Positions 1-8,623 of a stretch of 64,000 nt of DNA are shown here, piece after piece. The notes under the pieces were generated by a model that had not been told where the DNA came from, searched no databases, and saw only the letters and a program-made list of their open reading frames with translations. The stretch's first letter is position 1; each line of letters starts with the position of its first letter. The stretch comes from Collinsella sp. AM33-4BH (lineage in GTDB: Bacteria; Actinomycetota; Coriobacteriia; Coriobacteriales; Coriobacteriaceae): positions 186,001 to 250,000 of the forward strand of contig NZ_QSIN01000002.1 in the NCBI RefSeq assembly GCF_003469205.1. The letters are read 5' to 3'. The position numbers and the translations under genes are program-made.

Positions 1-1
1 G

Positions 2-349
2 CGCTTTGATTCCACGCGCTTTGATGACGGCTATACGCTCGTTGAGTGTCACCTGTTTACCGGTCGCACGCATCAGATTCGCGTGCACATGCGCCATATC
101 AACCACGCCTGCGTGGGCGATCCGCTCTACGGTAAGTGCGATGCGCGTGCCGATCAGGGTCTGACCAGGCAATTCCTCCATTCCTGGCGCGTGGCGTTCG
201 ATCATCCCGTGACGGGAGAGCGCATTGAGTGCCGCGACGAGCTGCCGTGGGATCTCGCTGCCGTCCTCGACGACTTAGCCCCGCGTTCGCTTGGTCGCAC
301 TACTGCCGGCGACGAAATCGTACCGCAGCTCGGTCTGCTCGAAGCCTAG
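2..349 (+). CDS. RluA-family 23S/tRNA pseudouridine synthase, C-terminal part
   Basis: The reading frame is open from the left edge of the window, so the 5' end of the gene is missing. The visible 115 residues carry GRTHQIRVHM (about residues 22-31), the conserved motif of the RluA/RluD family that isomerises uridine to pseudouridine in rRNA or tRNA, followed by GDPLYG, also typical of the family. The catalytic aspartate would lie upstream of the window. In many Gram-positives such a gene follows lspA; that cannot be seen here. The exact paralogue (RluD-like or another) cannot be decided from the fragment. Confidence 0.85.
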   Translation, partial: RFDSTRFDDGYTLVECHLFTGRTHQIRVHMRHINHACVGDPLYGKCDARADQGLTRQFLHSWRVAFDHPVTGERIECRDELPWDLAAVLDDLAPRSLGRTTAGDEIVPQLGLLEA

Positions 350-367
350 CCAGTATTAGGTGGTTTC

Positions 368-397
368 TTGAACTCGGTAAGCCTGCGGTAAGATATA
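368..397 (+). promoter_or_regulatory. candidate sigma-70 promoter of the glycosyltransferase gene
   Basis: TTGAAC (368-373) is followed after 18 bases by GATATA (392-397), about 35 bases before the ATG at 432. The match to consensus is moderate and no other evidence supports it. Confidence 0.4.
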
Positions 398-431
398 CGG
401 TTGTTTACGTAACGCGTTCCTGGGAGCCTGC

Positions 432-1727
432 ATGCTCGCCTTTTTACAAACCAACACACCCATCGTGATCTTCAACCAGATTGTCGTCACGCTGCTCACG
501 GTCTGCTTCTTGTACCAGGTGGTCTTCTTTGTCATCGGTGCTCTCCGCGGCGAGGTCGCGCCTCCCAAGGCCAAAAAACTCCACCGGTATGCCTTCTTTA
601 TTGCAGCACACAACGAGGAGGCCGTTATCGCCAACCTCGTTCGCTCCATCAAGGACCAGGATTATCCGTCCGAGCTCATCGAGGTCTTCGTGGTCGCCGA
701 TGCGTGCACCGATAACACCGCGCAGCTCGCGCGCGAGGCGGGCGCTGTCGTGTACGAGCGAAACGACCTGGCCCGTAAAGGCAAGAGCTGGGTCATGGAC
801 TTTGGTTTTGACCGCATTCTTAACGAGTATCCCGATACCTTTGAGGGCTACTTTATCTTCGATGCCGACAACGTTATCTCCCGCGATTACGTCTCCAAGA
901 TGAATGACGCCTTTGACCAGGGCTTCCATGTGGTCACAAGCTACCGCAACTCCAAGAACTTTGGCAGCTCGTGGATCTCGGCTGCCAACGCCACTTGGTA
1001 CCTGCGCGAGGCGCGTTTCCTTAACAACGCGCGTAATATCTGCAAGACGTCCTGCGCCGTATCGGGTTCGGGCTACCTTATCTCGGCTAGCGTTATTGAG
1101 GGCATGCACGGCTGGCAGTTCCATACGCTGACCGAGGATATTCAGTTCACCACGTTCTGCGCTATTCACGGCATTCGTATTGGCTATGCGCCGGCGGAGT
1201 TCTTTGACGAGCAGCCTGTGACGTTTAAGGCGTCCTGGAAGCAGCGTATGCGCTGGACCAAGGGCTTCTACCAGGTGTTCTTTACCTACGGTAAGCATCT
1301 GGTCAAGTCGACCTTCCGCTATCATCGTTTTGCCGCCTACGACATGTTTATGACGATTGCCCCTGGTATGCTGTTATCGCTGATTTCGATGCTCGCCAAC
1401 GCCACGTTCCTGATCGTCGGTGGTCTTTCGCATGGCTTTTTGGCTACCGAGGTTGAGATGCAGGCTTGTGCCGCCTCGCTCATTATGACCTTCGCGATGA
1501 TGTATCAGACCTTCTTTATCCTGGCGCTACTTACGACCATCTTCGAGTACAAGCACATTCATTGTGCGCAAAAGTGGCGCCTGGTGACCAACCTGTTTAC
1601 CTTCCCGATCTTTATGTTCAGCTATATCCCCATCACGGTGGCTGCGTTGTTCCTGAAGGTCGACTGGGTCCCGACGCAACACGCTGTCAACGTTACCCTC
1701 GACGAGGTCATGCAGGGCGCTAAATAA
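432..1727 (+). CDS. membrane glycosyltransferase, family 2
   Basis: 431 residues. A membrane segment (about 11-33) precedes a GT-A domain: AAHNEEAVI near residue 57 starts the nucleotide-sugar site, FDADN is the DxD metal motif, EDIQF supplies the catalytic-base region and QRMRWTKG is the Q/RxxRW motif of processive family-2 enzymes. At least three hydrophobic segments follow at the C-terminus, as in cellulose- or hyaluronan-synthase-like proteins. It probably transfers sugars to a lipid carrier or a growing surface polysaccharide. The gene stands alone between an RluA-type gene and a prepilin-peptidase-like gene, so the context does not reveal the substrate. GGAG lies just before the ATG. 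Confidence 0.85.
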   Translation: MLAFLQTNTPIVIFNQIVVTLLTVCFLYQVVFFVIGALRGEVAPPKAKKLHRYAFFIAAHNEEAVIANLVRSIKDQDYPSELIEVFVVADACTDNTAQLAREAGAVVYERNDLARKGKSWVMDFGFDRILNEYPDTFEGYFIFDADNVISRDYVSKMNDAFDQGFHVVTSYRNSKNFGSSWISAANATWYLREARFLNNARNICKTSCAVSGSGYLISASVIEGMHGWQFHTLTEDIQFTTFCAIHGIRIGYAPAEFFDEQPVTFKASWKQRMRWTKGFYQVFFTYGKHLVKSTFRYHRFAAYDMFMTIAPGMLLSLISMLANATFLIVGGLSHGFLATEVEMQACAASLIMTFAMMYQTFFILALLTTIFEYKHIHCAQKWRLVTNLFTFPIFMFSYIPITVAALFLKVDWVPTQHAVNVTLDEVMQGAK

Positions 1728-1735
1728 CCACCACC

Positions 1736-1777
1736 AAAACCACCACGAAGGGGACAGGCACCTTTGTGGTGGTTTTT
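1736..1777 (+). terminator. hairpin terminator after the glycosyltransferase
   Basis: AAAACCACCACGAAGG (1736-1751) pairs with CCTTTGTGGTGGTTTT (1761-1776) around the loop GGACAGGCA, and the right arm ends in a T run. The stem is near-symmetric, so it could work in both directions. The GGGGACAGGCACCTT core resembles the intergenic REP-like palindromes common in bacteria. Confidence 0.75.
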
Positions 1778-1808
1778 GCTTTTGAGTGACTGCCACGGGA
1801 GGTGTTCA

Positions 1809-2231
1809 ATGGTCTATATTCCCTTTTGGATCTGCGCCTTTGCCGGTGCGGTGATTGATGTCCGTGAACGGCGGTTTCCCAACGCGCTTGCCGCCGCATG
1901 CGCCGTGGCGGCGTTTGCAGGCGTTTGGCTGGACAGGGGCTTGAACACGGCGCTTGACCACGCCGGTCCTGCCGTTATCGTGTGCCTTTCCCTTGTGCTG
2001 ACCGAGTCGCTTTGGCGGCGTTTCCGCCAGGCCCCCGGCATCGGCATGGGGGATGCCAAGGCGCTTTTCGCGCTTTGCACGCTCGACCCTCTGGGCGGCA
2101 TCGTGGCATTTGCCGTCGCGCTCCTGGTCCTGGCCCTCTCCTGCCTCTTTACAAAATCGCGCTCCCTGCCTTTGCTCCCGTTTTTGGTGCCGATATTTGC
2201 CATAATCGAGGTCGTGGGCTGGACATTGTAA
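1809..2231 (+). CDS. prepilin peptidase-like membrane protein (A24 family)
   Basis: 140 residues, using the ATG at 1809 behind GGGAGG rather than the upstream in-frame ATG at 1764. The two aspartates of A24 aspartyl peptidases are visible: DVRERRFPN near residue 20 and GMGDAKALFAL near residue 80 (the GxGD motif). The rest is hydrophobic, with about four membrane segments. It corresponds to the peptidase domain only (compare CpaA/TadV); the N-terminal methylase domain of PilD is absent. Family members process prepilin leaders, but no pilin gene is in the window, so the substrate is unknown. Confidence 0.75.
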   Translation: MVYIPFWICAFAGAVIDVRERRFPNALAAACAVAAFAGVWLDRGLNTALDHAGPAVIVCLSLVLTESLWRRFRQAPGIGMGDAKALFALCTLDPLGGIVAFAVALLVLALSCLFTKSRSLPLLPFLVPIFAIIEVVGWTL

Positions 2232-2262
2232 CCGATTGCGCATCCTTTTTAAGGAGCATGCC

Positions 2263-3510
2263 ATGGCAACTAATCAAGAAACGGCCGTCATTAAGGCGCG
2301 CATGGACCGCATTCCCGCGGCGTTGTTGCCCGAGCTGGTCGAGCGTATCGCCGCCGACCGCGCCTCGGGTGTCGTTAATCCTTATCGATGCTGCGACGAC
2401 CAGGTCATTCGTCGTATAGATCGCGCTGCCGACAAAGGCACGCTTATGCGTCCGGCGTTTATGCGCGATACCGAAAAGATTCTTCATCTTCCTGCGTACA
2501 CGCGTTATGCAGGCAAAACGCAGGTCTTTAGCTTTCGCAGCAACGACGACCTGTCGCGGCGCGGCCTTCATGTGCAGCTCGTCTCGCGCATTGCCCGCGA
2601 TATCGGCCGTGCCCTGGGCCTCAACTGCGATTTGATCGAGGCGATTGGCCTGGGCCACGATTTGGGCCACACGCCCTTTGGCCATGCCGGCGAGCGTTTC
2701 CTCAACGATATCTATCACGAGCGTACGGGTCGTTATTTTTTCCATAACGTGCAGTCCGTCCGCGTGCTCGACGCGCTGTACGGCCGCAACGTGTCGCTCC
2801 AGACGCTCGACGGCGTGCTGTGCCATAACGGCGAGTACGAGCAGCGTGTCTTTGAACTCTCGGACATGGCGTCGTTTGACCAGTTCGACCGTACCGTCGA
2901 GGACTGCATTGCCACGGGCTATGGCGCGATCGAGCACCTGCGCCCCATGACCCTCGAGGGCTGTGTGGTGCGTATCTCGGATATCCTCGCCTACGTTGGG
3001 CGCGATCGCCAAGACGCCATCGCGGCGGGCCTGTTGTCACCCGACGCTTTTGACGATGGCCTGGGCGGGGCTTACAACAGCTGGATCCTCACGCACGCTT
3101 CTATCGATATCGTTGAGCATAGCTACGGCAAACCGCGTATCGAGATGAGCGAGGACCTGTTTGAGGAGATCCGCCGGGCGAAGCGCGAGAACTACGAGAA
3201 GATCTATAGCAAGGGCGGTATCGAAGGCGATTCTGAGGCAGAGTTGCGTGAGGCCTTCGAAAAGCTCTACGACCGTTGCCTGCAGGATCTAAATAAAGGC
3301 GACGAGTTCTCTTACATCTTTAAGCATCATGTTTCGCGCATTGAGCAGCAGCTTTCCTACTACGATCGCACGTATGCCTGGCAGGACGACAAGGATCAGG
3401 CCGTCGTCGATTACATCGCAAGCATGACGGATGGTTATTTCTGCGAGCTGACGAGCAAATTGTTCCCAGGTCTAAAGTTTCCGCACCGCACCTATATTAA
3501 CGAACGGTAG
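2263..3510 (+). CDS. dgt: deoxyguanosinetriphosphate triphosphohydrolase-like HD protein
   Basis: 415 residues from the ATG at 2263, which has AAGGAG 7 bases upstream; an in-frame ATG at 2236 has no such site. The HD motif GHDLGHTPFGHAGE lies near residue 130 and is the metal site of the dGTPase family, which cleaves dNTPs to nucleoside and triphosphate. An earlier H of the metal site fits the RRGLHVQLVSRIARDIGRAL region. CHNGEYE around residue 187 and the conserved DILAYVGRD also fit the family. The gene sits just before rarA and well away from dnaG/rpoD, where it is often found in other phyla. Confidence 0.88.
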   Translation: MATNQETAVIKARMDRIPAALLPELVERIAADRASGVVNPYRCCDDQVIRRIDRAADKGTLMRPAFMRDTEKILHLPAYTRYAGKTQVFSFRSNDDLSRRGLHVQLVSRIARDIGRALGLNCDLIEAIGLGHDLGHTPFGHAGERFLNDIYHERTGRYFFHNVQSVRVLDALYGRNVSLQTLDGVLCHNGEYEQRVFELSDMASFDQFDRTVEDCIATGYGAIEHLRPMTLEGCVVRISDILAYVGRDRQDAIAAGLLSPDAFDDGLGGAYNSWILTHASIDIVEHSYGKPRIEMSEDLFEEIRRAKRENYEKIYSKGGIEGDSEAELREAFEKLYDRCLQDLNKGDEFSYIFKHHVSRIEQQLSYYDRTYAWQDDKDQAVVDYIASMTDGYFCELTSKLFPGLKFPHRTYINER

Positions 3511-3555
3511 TTCGTATCCTTTCGGTATACTGTTGGTCAACAACGATTTTGATTA

Positions 3556-4920
3556 ATGCACGGGATGGCTATGGACGACCTTTTTTCTGCTTCGACGCGC
3601 GAGCGCTCCTTTAAAAATGCGCCGCTTGCGGTGCGTATGCGCCCCAATTCGCTCGACGAGTATGTGGGCCAGCAAAAGGCCGTCGGTAAGGGCTCGTGGC
3701 TGCGCGCCGCGATTGAGCATGACGTGCTGTCGAGCGTGATTCTGTACGGCCCGGCTGGCACGGGCAAGACGACGCTGGCCCACATTATCGCCAACCATAC
3801 CAAGAGCGAGTTTGTCGAGGTCAGCGCCGTGACGGGCACTGTGAAGGACCTGCGCCGCGTAATCGATGAGGCTAAGACCCGTCTGAACACCTACGACCGC
3901 CGCACCATTCTATTCATCGATGAGATTCACCGCTTCTCTAAGTCGCAGCAGGATGCCCTGCTGCATGCAGTTGAGAACCGTACCGTCATTATGATTGGCG
4001 CTACGACGGAGAACCCGTACTTCGAGGTCAATTCGGCACTGTTGTCGCGCGGACGCGTGGTGGAGCTTGAACATCTGAAGGATGAGGATATCGCCACGCT
4101 TATTGAGCGTGCGCTCGAGGCACCACAGGGCTTGAACGGAAAGTTTTCTGCCGATGATGATACGGTCAAGACCATCTGCACGCTGGCCGCGGGTGATGCG
4201 CGCTCTGCCCTGACGACGCTCGAGCTGGCGAGCGAGATTGCCGTCACGCGTCCCGATACCGAAGGGACGCCAGCGCCGGCGGCGGGGGAGCGTTATCCCA
4301 TCACCGTCGATGACGTGAAGATTGCCAACCCGCGCCGCGGTTTTTCGTATGACAAAAACGGCGACATGCACTATGACATTATCAGTGCGTTCATCAAGTC
4401 CATGCGCGGCAGCGACCCCGATGCCACGATCTATTGGCTCGCGCGCATGATTGACGCGGGGGAGGATCCTAAGTTTATCGCCCGTCGCATTATGATTCAG
4501 GCTTCTGAGGATGTTGGCAATGCCGATCCGCAGGCACTTTTGGTGGCACATGCCGCGTTTAAGTCTGCCGAGGTCATTGGCTATCCCGAGTGCCGCATTA
4601 ACCTGGCTCAGGCTGCACTCTATGTGTGCTTGGCGCCTAAATCCAACGCGTGCGAGGCTTCGATCGATGCGGCGCTGGCCGATATCCACTCTAGTGGGCT
4701 TCGCGAGGTGCCGAGTTATCTACGCGATCGCCATCGCCCGGGCAGCGATGAATACGGTGTGTATAAGTATCCGCACGATTATCCCGAAGGCTGGGTCGAC
4801 CAGCGCTATTTGCCCGAAGGCTTAGAACGCGGTGCATTTTGGCAGCCTGCCGGCCGCGGTTGGGAAGAATGGCGCGTAGAGCAAAGCGAACGCGACCGCA
4901 GCGGGAATGCACCGAAGTAG
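3556..4920 (+). CDS. rarA: replication-associated recombination protein A (RarA/MgsA) AAA+ ATPase
   Basis: 454 residues. RMRPNSLDEYVGQ near residue 27 is the family's opening motif. Walker A GPAGTGKTT (about 64-72), Walker B LFIDEIHRF (about 118) and sensor 1 GATTENP follow, and then the C-terminal tetramerisation region with ISAFIKSMRGSDPDA. RarA acts at stalled replication forks as a clamp-loader-like ATPase. Possible starts are the ATGs at 3556, 3565 and 3571; the last (MDDLFSAS) matches relatives best, but no ribosome site decides the matter. TATACT at 3521-3526 may be its promoter -10 box. Confidence 0.9.
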   Translation: MHGMAMDDLFSASTRERSFKNAPLAVRMRPNSLDEYVGQQKAVGKGSWLRAAIEHDVLSSVILYGPAGTGKTTLAHIIANHTKSEFVEVSAVTGTVKDLRRVIDEAKTRLNTYDRRTILFIDEIHRFSKSQQDALLHAVENRTVIMIGATTENPYFEVNSALLSRGRVVELEHLKDEDIATLIERALEAPQGLNGKFSADDDTVKTICTLAAGDARSALTTLELASEIAVTRPDTEGTPAPAAGERYPITVDDVKIANPRRGFSYDKNGDMHYDIISAFIKSMRGSDPDATIYWLARMIDAGEDPKFIARRIMIQASEDVGNADPQALLVAHAAFKSAEVIGYPECRINLAQAALYVCLAPKSNACEASIDAALADIHSSGLREVPSYLRDRHRPGSDEYGVYKYPHDYPEGWVDQRYLPEGLERGAFWQPAGRGWEEWRVEQSERDRSGNAPK

Positions 4921-5020
4921 CTGCTGATAATTTTGTCCCACGTTGCTGCTCTTGGCATGTTCGGTCCCCTTTGGGGTACCATGGAAAGCGTTTGTATTTC
5001 GATTCCTTTGGGAGGCTTGT

Positions 5021-5608
5021 ATGAGTCCCATTCAAATCGCCTTGCTGCTGCTTGCCGTTGCCGGCGTGTGGGCTATCGTTGAGCTTGCGCTCACCCTGCG
5101 CAAAACCCGCACCGTTGTCGACTCGCTCGACAAGACGGTAACCGACCTCAACAATACGATTGCCGAGGCGCAGCCCGTGGTGGCAAAGCTTGATGGCGCC
5201 GTTGACGAGCTTACGCCGGCACTTGCCCAGATGGAGCCGCTCCTCAAGTCGAGCAAGACTGCCGTTGATGCTCTGACGTCTAACCTCGTTGAGGTTGAGG
5301 CGGTCGTTCGCGACATTTCCGAGGTCACGGGCAGCGTGGCCGAGGCCAGCAATGCCGTATCGAGCGTGACTGATTCTGCTGCTGGCGCCGTGCAGAAGCT
5401 CTTCAATAAGGTGAAGGCTCCTGCAGCCGACGCCGATCGCAAGCTCGCCGCTGCCGCTGCCGAGGCCGAGCAGCCCACTGAGCGCGTTCTGATTGGCGAC
5501 GACGATGCCGCTGCTGACGACGATGATGTTCAGAAGCCCGCTGCTAAGCCTGCTCAGTATTACACCTATACGCCTGCCGAGACCTCCGAGGAGTCCTGCG
5601 ATGAGTAG
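5021..5608 (+). CDS. single-pass membrane protein, DUF948-like
   Basis: 195 residues from the ATG at 5021 behind GGGAGG. One N-terminal membrane segment (about 4-24) is followed by a long helical region rich in V, L, D and K with heptad character (TVVDSLDKTVTDLNNTI), typical of DUF948/methyl-accepting-like coiled coils, and then an A/E/D-rich tail. The role of the family is not settled; members lie in the cell envelope. The gene overlaps the next one by 8 bases and is probably translated together with the anti-sigma-like and sigma factor genes, which suggests an envelope-stress link (inference only). Confidence 0.65.
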   Translation: MSPIQIALLLLAVAGVWAIVELALTLRKTRTVVDSLDKTVTDLNNTIAEAQPVVAKLDGAVDELTPALAQMEPLLKSSKTAVDALTSNLVEVEAVVRDISEVTGSVAEASNAVSSVTDSAAGAVQKLFNKVKAPAADADRKLAAAAAEAEQPTERVLIGDDDAAADDDDVQKPAAKPAQYYTYTPAETSEESCDE

Positions 5609-5978
5609 CGAAGCAACCTGCCCCATTACGCTGAGCGTTGCTGGTGATCCGCGTCTCGCGCGCTTGGTGCGCATGACGGCCGCCAACGTCGGCGCCCTGT
5701 GCTCTATGTCCGTCGATCGCATCGAGGACATTCGTATGGCTGCCGAAGAAGCCTTCATCTTTGGCTGCACGGCTGTTGATTCCGACGATATCTCGATCAA
5801 ATTCGATGTCGACGAATCGCATGTGGGCATGACCTTTACCTTTGGCGACCAGGCGACTGTCGATGAGGATGACCAGGCTGCCGTGTATGCCGAGCTCATT
5901 TTGGCGAGTGTGTGCGACTCCTACGAAAAGACTACAGCGCCCCTAACGCTTTCCCTCGACCTCAAGGCGGATATCTAA
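5601..5978 (+). CDS. anti-sigma-factor-like protein, degenerate RsbW/SpoIIAB type
   Basis: 125 residues, starting at the ATG at 5601 inside the end of the previous gene. It lies 1 base before a SigB/SigF-type sigma factor, the usual place of the anti-sigma kinase RsbW/SpoIIAB. The N-terminus (ITLSVAGDPRLARLVRMTAANVG) and the helix RIEDIRMAAEEAFIFG resemble the first strand and N-box helix of GHKL ATPases. However, the N-box asparagine is replaced (EEAFIFG where relatives have E-A-x-x-N), and no DxGxG or G-x-G lid motif is visible. It may bind the sigma factor without kinase activity, or be a diverged relative. Confidence 0.6.
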   Translation: MSSEATCPITLSVAGDPRLARLVRMTAANVGALCSMSVDRIEDIRMAAEEAFIFGCTAVDSDDISIKFDVDESHVGMTFTFGDQATVDEDDQAAVYAELILASVCDSYEKTTAPLTLSLDLKADI

Positions 5979-5979
5979 T

Positions 5980-6771
5980 ATGACCGAACGCTCCCGGAGC
6001 GGCAAGACCGCTTGGGACAAGGAGAAAACCCGCGAGCTGTTTCGTCGTTATAAGGAGACCGGTGATCCGGATGCTCGCGAGCAGCTCGTCATGTCCCATA
6101 TGAACCTGGTAAGGTTTCTTGCCAACAAATTCAAGAACCGCGGCGAGCCGCTCGATGACCTTTTGCAGGTCGGGTACTTGGGCTTGCTCAAGGCAATCGA
6201 CCGCTTTGATCCCGAGCGCGGACTCGAGTTCACGACGTTTGCCACGCCCACCATCTTGGGCGAGATTAAGCGCCACTTCCGCGACAAGGGCTGGAGTGTG
6301 CGCGTGCCGCGTCGTCTGCAGGAGCTCTCTGCCAAGGTTAACCAGGCCACCGACAAGCTCACCAACGAGCTTCAGCGTTCGCCCAAGGTTGAGGAAATCG
6401 CCGATTACCTTGGCGTAACCGTCGACGAGGTGCTCGAAGCCATGGAATCGTCCTCGGCCTACACCTCGGTGCCCATCGAGGCTCCCGGTGCGTCCGATTC
6501 CGATGATGCGCCTTCGATTCTCGATCGCTATGCCGACGACGACAACGAGCTCGACTTTACCGATGACCGCCTGGTAATCGAGGAAGCTATCCGCGATTTC
6601 TCGCCGCGCGAGCGCGAGGTTATCGAGCTGCGCTTCGCTAAGGGCATGACCCAGATCGAGATTGCCAAGAAGCTTGGCATCTCGCAGGTGCAGGTCTCGC
6701 GCCTGCTGCGCCGCACGCTTAAGAAGATTCAAGATAAGATTGATCCCGACGGAGTGATGGTTCGTTCATGA
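5980..6771 (+). CDS. RNA polymerase sigma factor, SigB/SigF/SigG family
   Basis: 263 residues. Region 2 shows LVRFLANKFKNRGEPLDDLLQVG and LLKAIDRFDPERG-FTTFA, where core binding and -10 recognition occur. Region 3 contains RVPRRLQEL, and region 4 contains FSPREREVIELRF and ITQ-like helix-turn-helix TQIEIAKKLGISQVQVSRL. This is the group-3 stress/sporulation sigma class. No sporulation genes are nearby, so a general stress role is likelier. The gene follows the anti-sigma-like gene by one base and overlaps the next gene by 4 bases (ATGA), so the four genes from 5021 to 8180 form one operon. No RsbV-type antagonist is seen. Confidence 0.9.
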   Translation: MTERSRSGKTAWDKEKTRELFRRYKETGDPDAREQLVMSHMNLVRFLANKFKNRGEPLDDLLQVGYLGLLKAIDRFDPERGLEFTTFATPTILGEIKRHFRDKGWSVRVPRRLQELSAKVNQATDKLTNELQRSPKVEEIADYLGVTVDEVLEAMESSSAYTSVPIEAPGASDSDDAPSILDRYADDDNELDFTDDRLVIEEAIRDFSPREREVIELRFAKGMTQIEIAKKLGISQVQVSRLLRRTLKKIQDKIDPDGVMVRS

Positions 6772-8180
6772 GTGAGCACCCCCAACAAATCGACCGCACG
6801 CTTCGCGATACCCGCATTCTGACGCTGCGCATTTGGGGCGTCGTCGGCTGCATTGTCATCGCTGCCGTCATCTTTAACCTTATGGGCATCCTGGCACCGG
6901 TCATCGAGTTTCTCGCTGTCGGTTCCATCATCGCTTTTGTGATGTCTCCGATCACCAACTGGCTCGAGCATCACGGTGTCGGACGTGGCCTCGGTTCGCT
7001 CATCGCACTCATTGTGGTTGTTGCCGTGCTCGTTGGCGTCGTCTGCATCCTATCGCCTATTTTGCTCGGTCAAATCATGGAAGTCCTGAGCCGCCTGCCC
7101 GAGCAGCTTCGTGTTGCGGGTGGCGATCTCAACGAGATGCTCTCGCACGCTAAGACGCTCAACAACACGCCGCTCAAGGAGTATCTGGACGACAATCTTT
7201 CTTCGTTGGTTACCGTAGCGTCTAAGTACGTCTCGCAAATCGCTGCTGAGCTCGGCCGCGGTGTGTTTCCGCTCATTACCAACACGGCCTCGCAGCTGTT
7301 CGTCATCTTCCTGGGTCTGGTGCTTGCCTACTGGCTTGCCTGCGATTATCCCCGCATGCACCACGAGGTCTGCACCATCATCGGGCAGGAAAAGGAGACC
7401 TCGTACCGCTTTATGGTGGCCATCCTTTCGCGTTCGGTCGGCGGCTACATGCGTGGCATGGTCATCACATCGATCTGTGGCGGTTTTCTTGCCTTTATTG
7501 GTTTTACGATCATCGGCCATCCGTATGCAGCACTCATGGCTATCTTTACCGGCATTATGCACCTGGTTCCGGTTGTCGGTCCCTGGGTGAGTGCGGCGAT
7601 CGCCACGGTGCTCGGCTTTATGTTCAGCCCCATGCTGGCGTTGTGGACGCTTGTCGTGACCATGGTGGCTCAAAACGTCACCGATAATGTCATTTCGCCT
7701 AAGGTCATGCAGAGCTCGGTGCAGGTGCATCCCGTTATGAGCTTGACGGCTCTCGTTATCGGTTCGGCACTCATGGGTCCCATCGGCATGGTTATCGCCA
7801 TTCCGCTGTGCGCGGCCCTCAAGGGCATTTTCGTCTACTACTTTGAGAACGAGACCGGGCGTCAGCTCGTGGCATACGATGGTGCCGTGTTTAAGGGCAC
7901 TCCGTATCGCGATACCGAGGGTAACCCAGTTGCCGCCTACGACGCGCTTGGCGACGATACGTTCATCTATGAGTCCGAGCTCATCGGCAACGAGACCGCG
8001 CCCGAGGCCCAGGCCATGCCCAAGCCCGAGCTCGATAATCCCTGGATTAAGCTCTCAGGCCTGCAGCCCGACGCGACGGGTTTCTTAAAGAACCCCTTTG
8101 CCAAGGACGACGACACAAGCTCTGACGACGACACCAAAACCGGCATCGACGGCTCCATGGACGATTCGGATTCCAAATAG
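6768..8180 (+). CDS. AI-2E family transporter (PerM/YdiK-like membrane protein)
   Basis: 470 residues with about eight membrane segments. The family signature near residue 300-350 is present: TDNVISPKVMQ, HPVMSLTALVIGSALMGPIG and IPLCAALKGIF. Family members are proposed exporters or ion/proton antiporters; despite the name, AI-2 export is shown for few of them. A hydrophilic, acidic tail of about 100 residues (rich in D and S) follows the last segment and is longer than usual. The ATGA overlap with the sigma factor gene indicates coupled translation. Confidence 0.82.
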   Translation: MSEHPQQIDRTLRDTRILTLRIWGVVGCIVIAAVIFNLMGILAPVIEFLAVGSIIAFVMSPITNWLEHHGVGRGLGSLIALIVVVAVLVGVVCILSPILLGQIMEVLSRLPEQLRVAGGDLNEMLSHAKTLNNTPLKEYLDDNLSSLVTVASKYVSQIAAELGRGVFPLITNTASQLFVIFLGLVLAYWLACDYPRMHHEVCTIIGQEKETSYRFMVAILSRSVGGYMRGMVITSICGGFLAFIGFTIIGHPYAALMAIFTGIMHLVPVVGPWVSAAIATVLGFMFSPMLALWTLVVTMVAQNVTDNVISPKVMQSSVQVHPVMSLTALVIGSALMGPIGMVIAIPLCAALKGIFVYYFENETGRQLVAYDGAVFKGTPYRDTEGNPVAAYDALGDDTFIYESELIGNETAPEAQAMPKPELDNPWIKLSGLQPDATGFLKNPFAKDDDTSSDDDTKTGIDGSMDDSDSK

Positions 8181-8186
8181 GCCCTG

Positions 8187-8426
8187 TTAGCGTTTCTTGA
8201 TGTTGTAAATAACAATAAACGCGATCAAAGCGATTGATAAGGGGCCAGCCACATAGAAAAAGATGGCGTCAATTGCGCTTAGGGTGTAATACGCTTTATC
8301 GCCAGATGTTACTGCGTACAATGCGTAGCCAAATCTCGGCTGGTTCACATACCAGCTCGAGTAAGCGAAGATTGCTAAAAGGGCTACCGAGGTTAGTGCA
8401 TTCACGACAAACCGTTTGCTATTCAT
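8187..8426 (-). CDS. small hypothetical two-pass membrane protein
   Basis: 79 residues. The start is the ATG at 8426, preceded on the minus strand by GGAAGGAGCG. Two hydrophobic stretches (about 8-28 and 48-72) flank a short polar loop with NQPRFGYALYAV, and the C-terminus is basic (NIKKR). I do not recognise a family. It is convergent with the AI-2E gene, ending 6 bases from it, and its base composition is visibly more AT-rich than its neighbours, which suggests a recent arrival. Confidence 0.5.
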   Translation of the reverse strand: MNSKRFVVNALTSVALLAIFAYSSWYVNQPRFGYALYAVTSGDKAYYTLSAIDAIFFYVAGPLSIALIAFIVIYNIKKR

Positions 8427-8521
8427 CGATCGCTCCTTCCGGACGATTCTTATATGCAATTATACCGAAATCATTTTTTTTCAAAGTATTTGACAGACCT
8501 AAATAACGTGCACTTTCGCTG

Positions 8522-8550
8522 GAGGGTCGCTGTTTGGCGGCCCTCTTTTT
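8522..8550 (+). terminator. hairpin terminator or leader hairpin upstream of alaS
   Basis: GAGGGTCGC (8522-8530) pairs with GCGGCCCTC (8537-8545) through one G-T pair, followed by TTTTTT. A TTGACA at 8490-8495 lies upstream but has no convincing -10 box, so a transcribed leader is possible but unproven. Confidence 0.65.
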
Positions 8551-8577
8551 TGCACAGGCGCGGTGGGATGGTAATAT
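8550..8577 (+). promoter_or_regulatory. candidate promoter of alaS
   Basis: TTGCAC (8550-8555), a 16-base spacer and TAATAT (8572-8577) lie 46 bases before the alaS start and directly after the hairpin terminator. Confidence 0.55.
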
Positions 8578-8623
8578 CGTTACGTTTGAACTGTTTCGAT
8601 GTGAAACCGAGGAGATTCCCTCT

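Noticed and set aside
8534..8623. Longer N-terminus for alanyl-tRNA synthetase
   Set aside because: The extended frame begins inside the hairpin terminator and covers the candidate promoter; GAGGAG fits the ATG at 8624.
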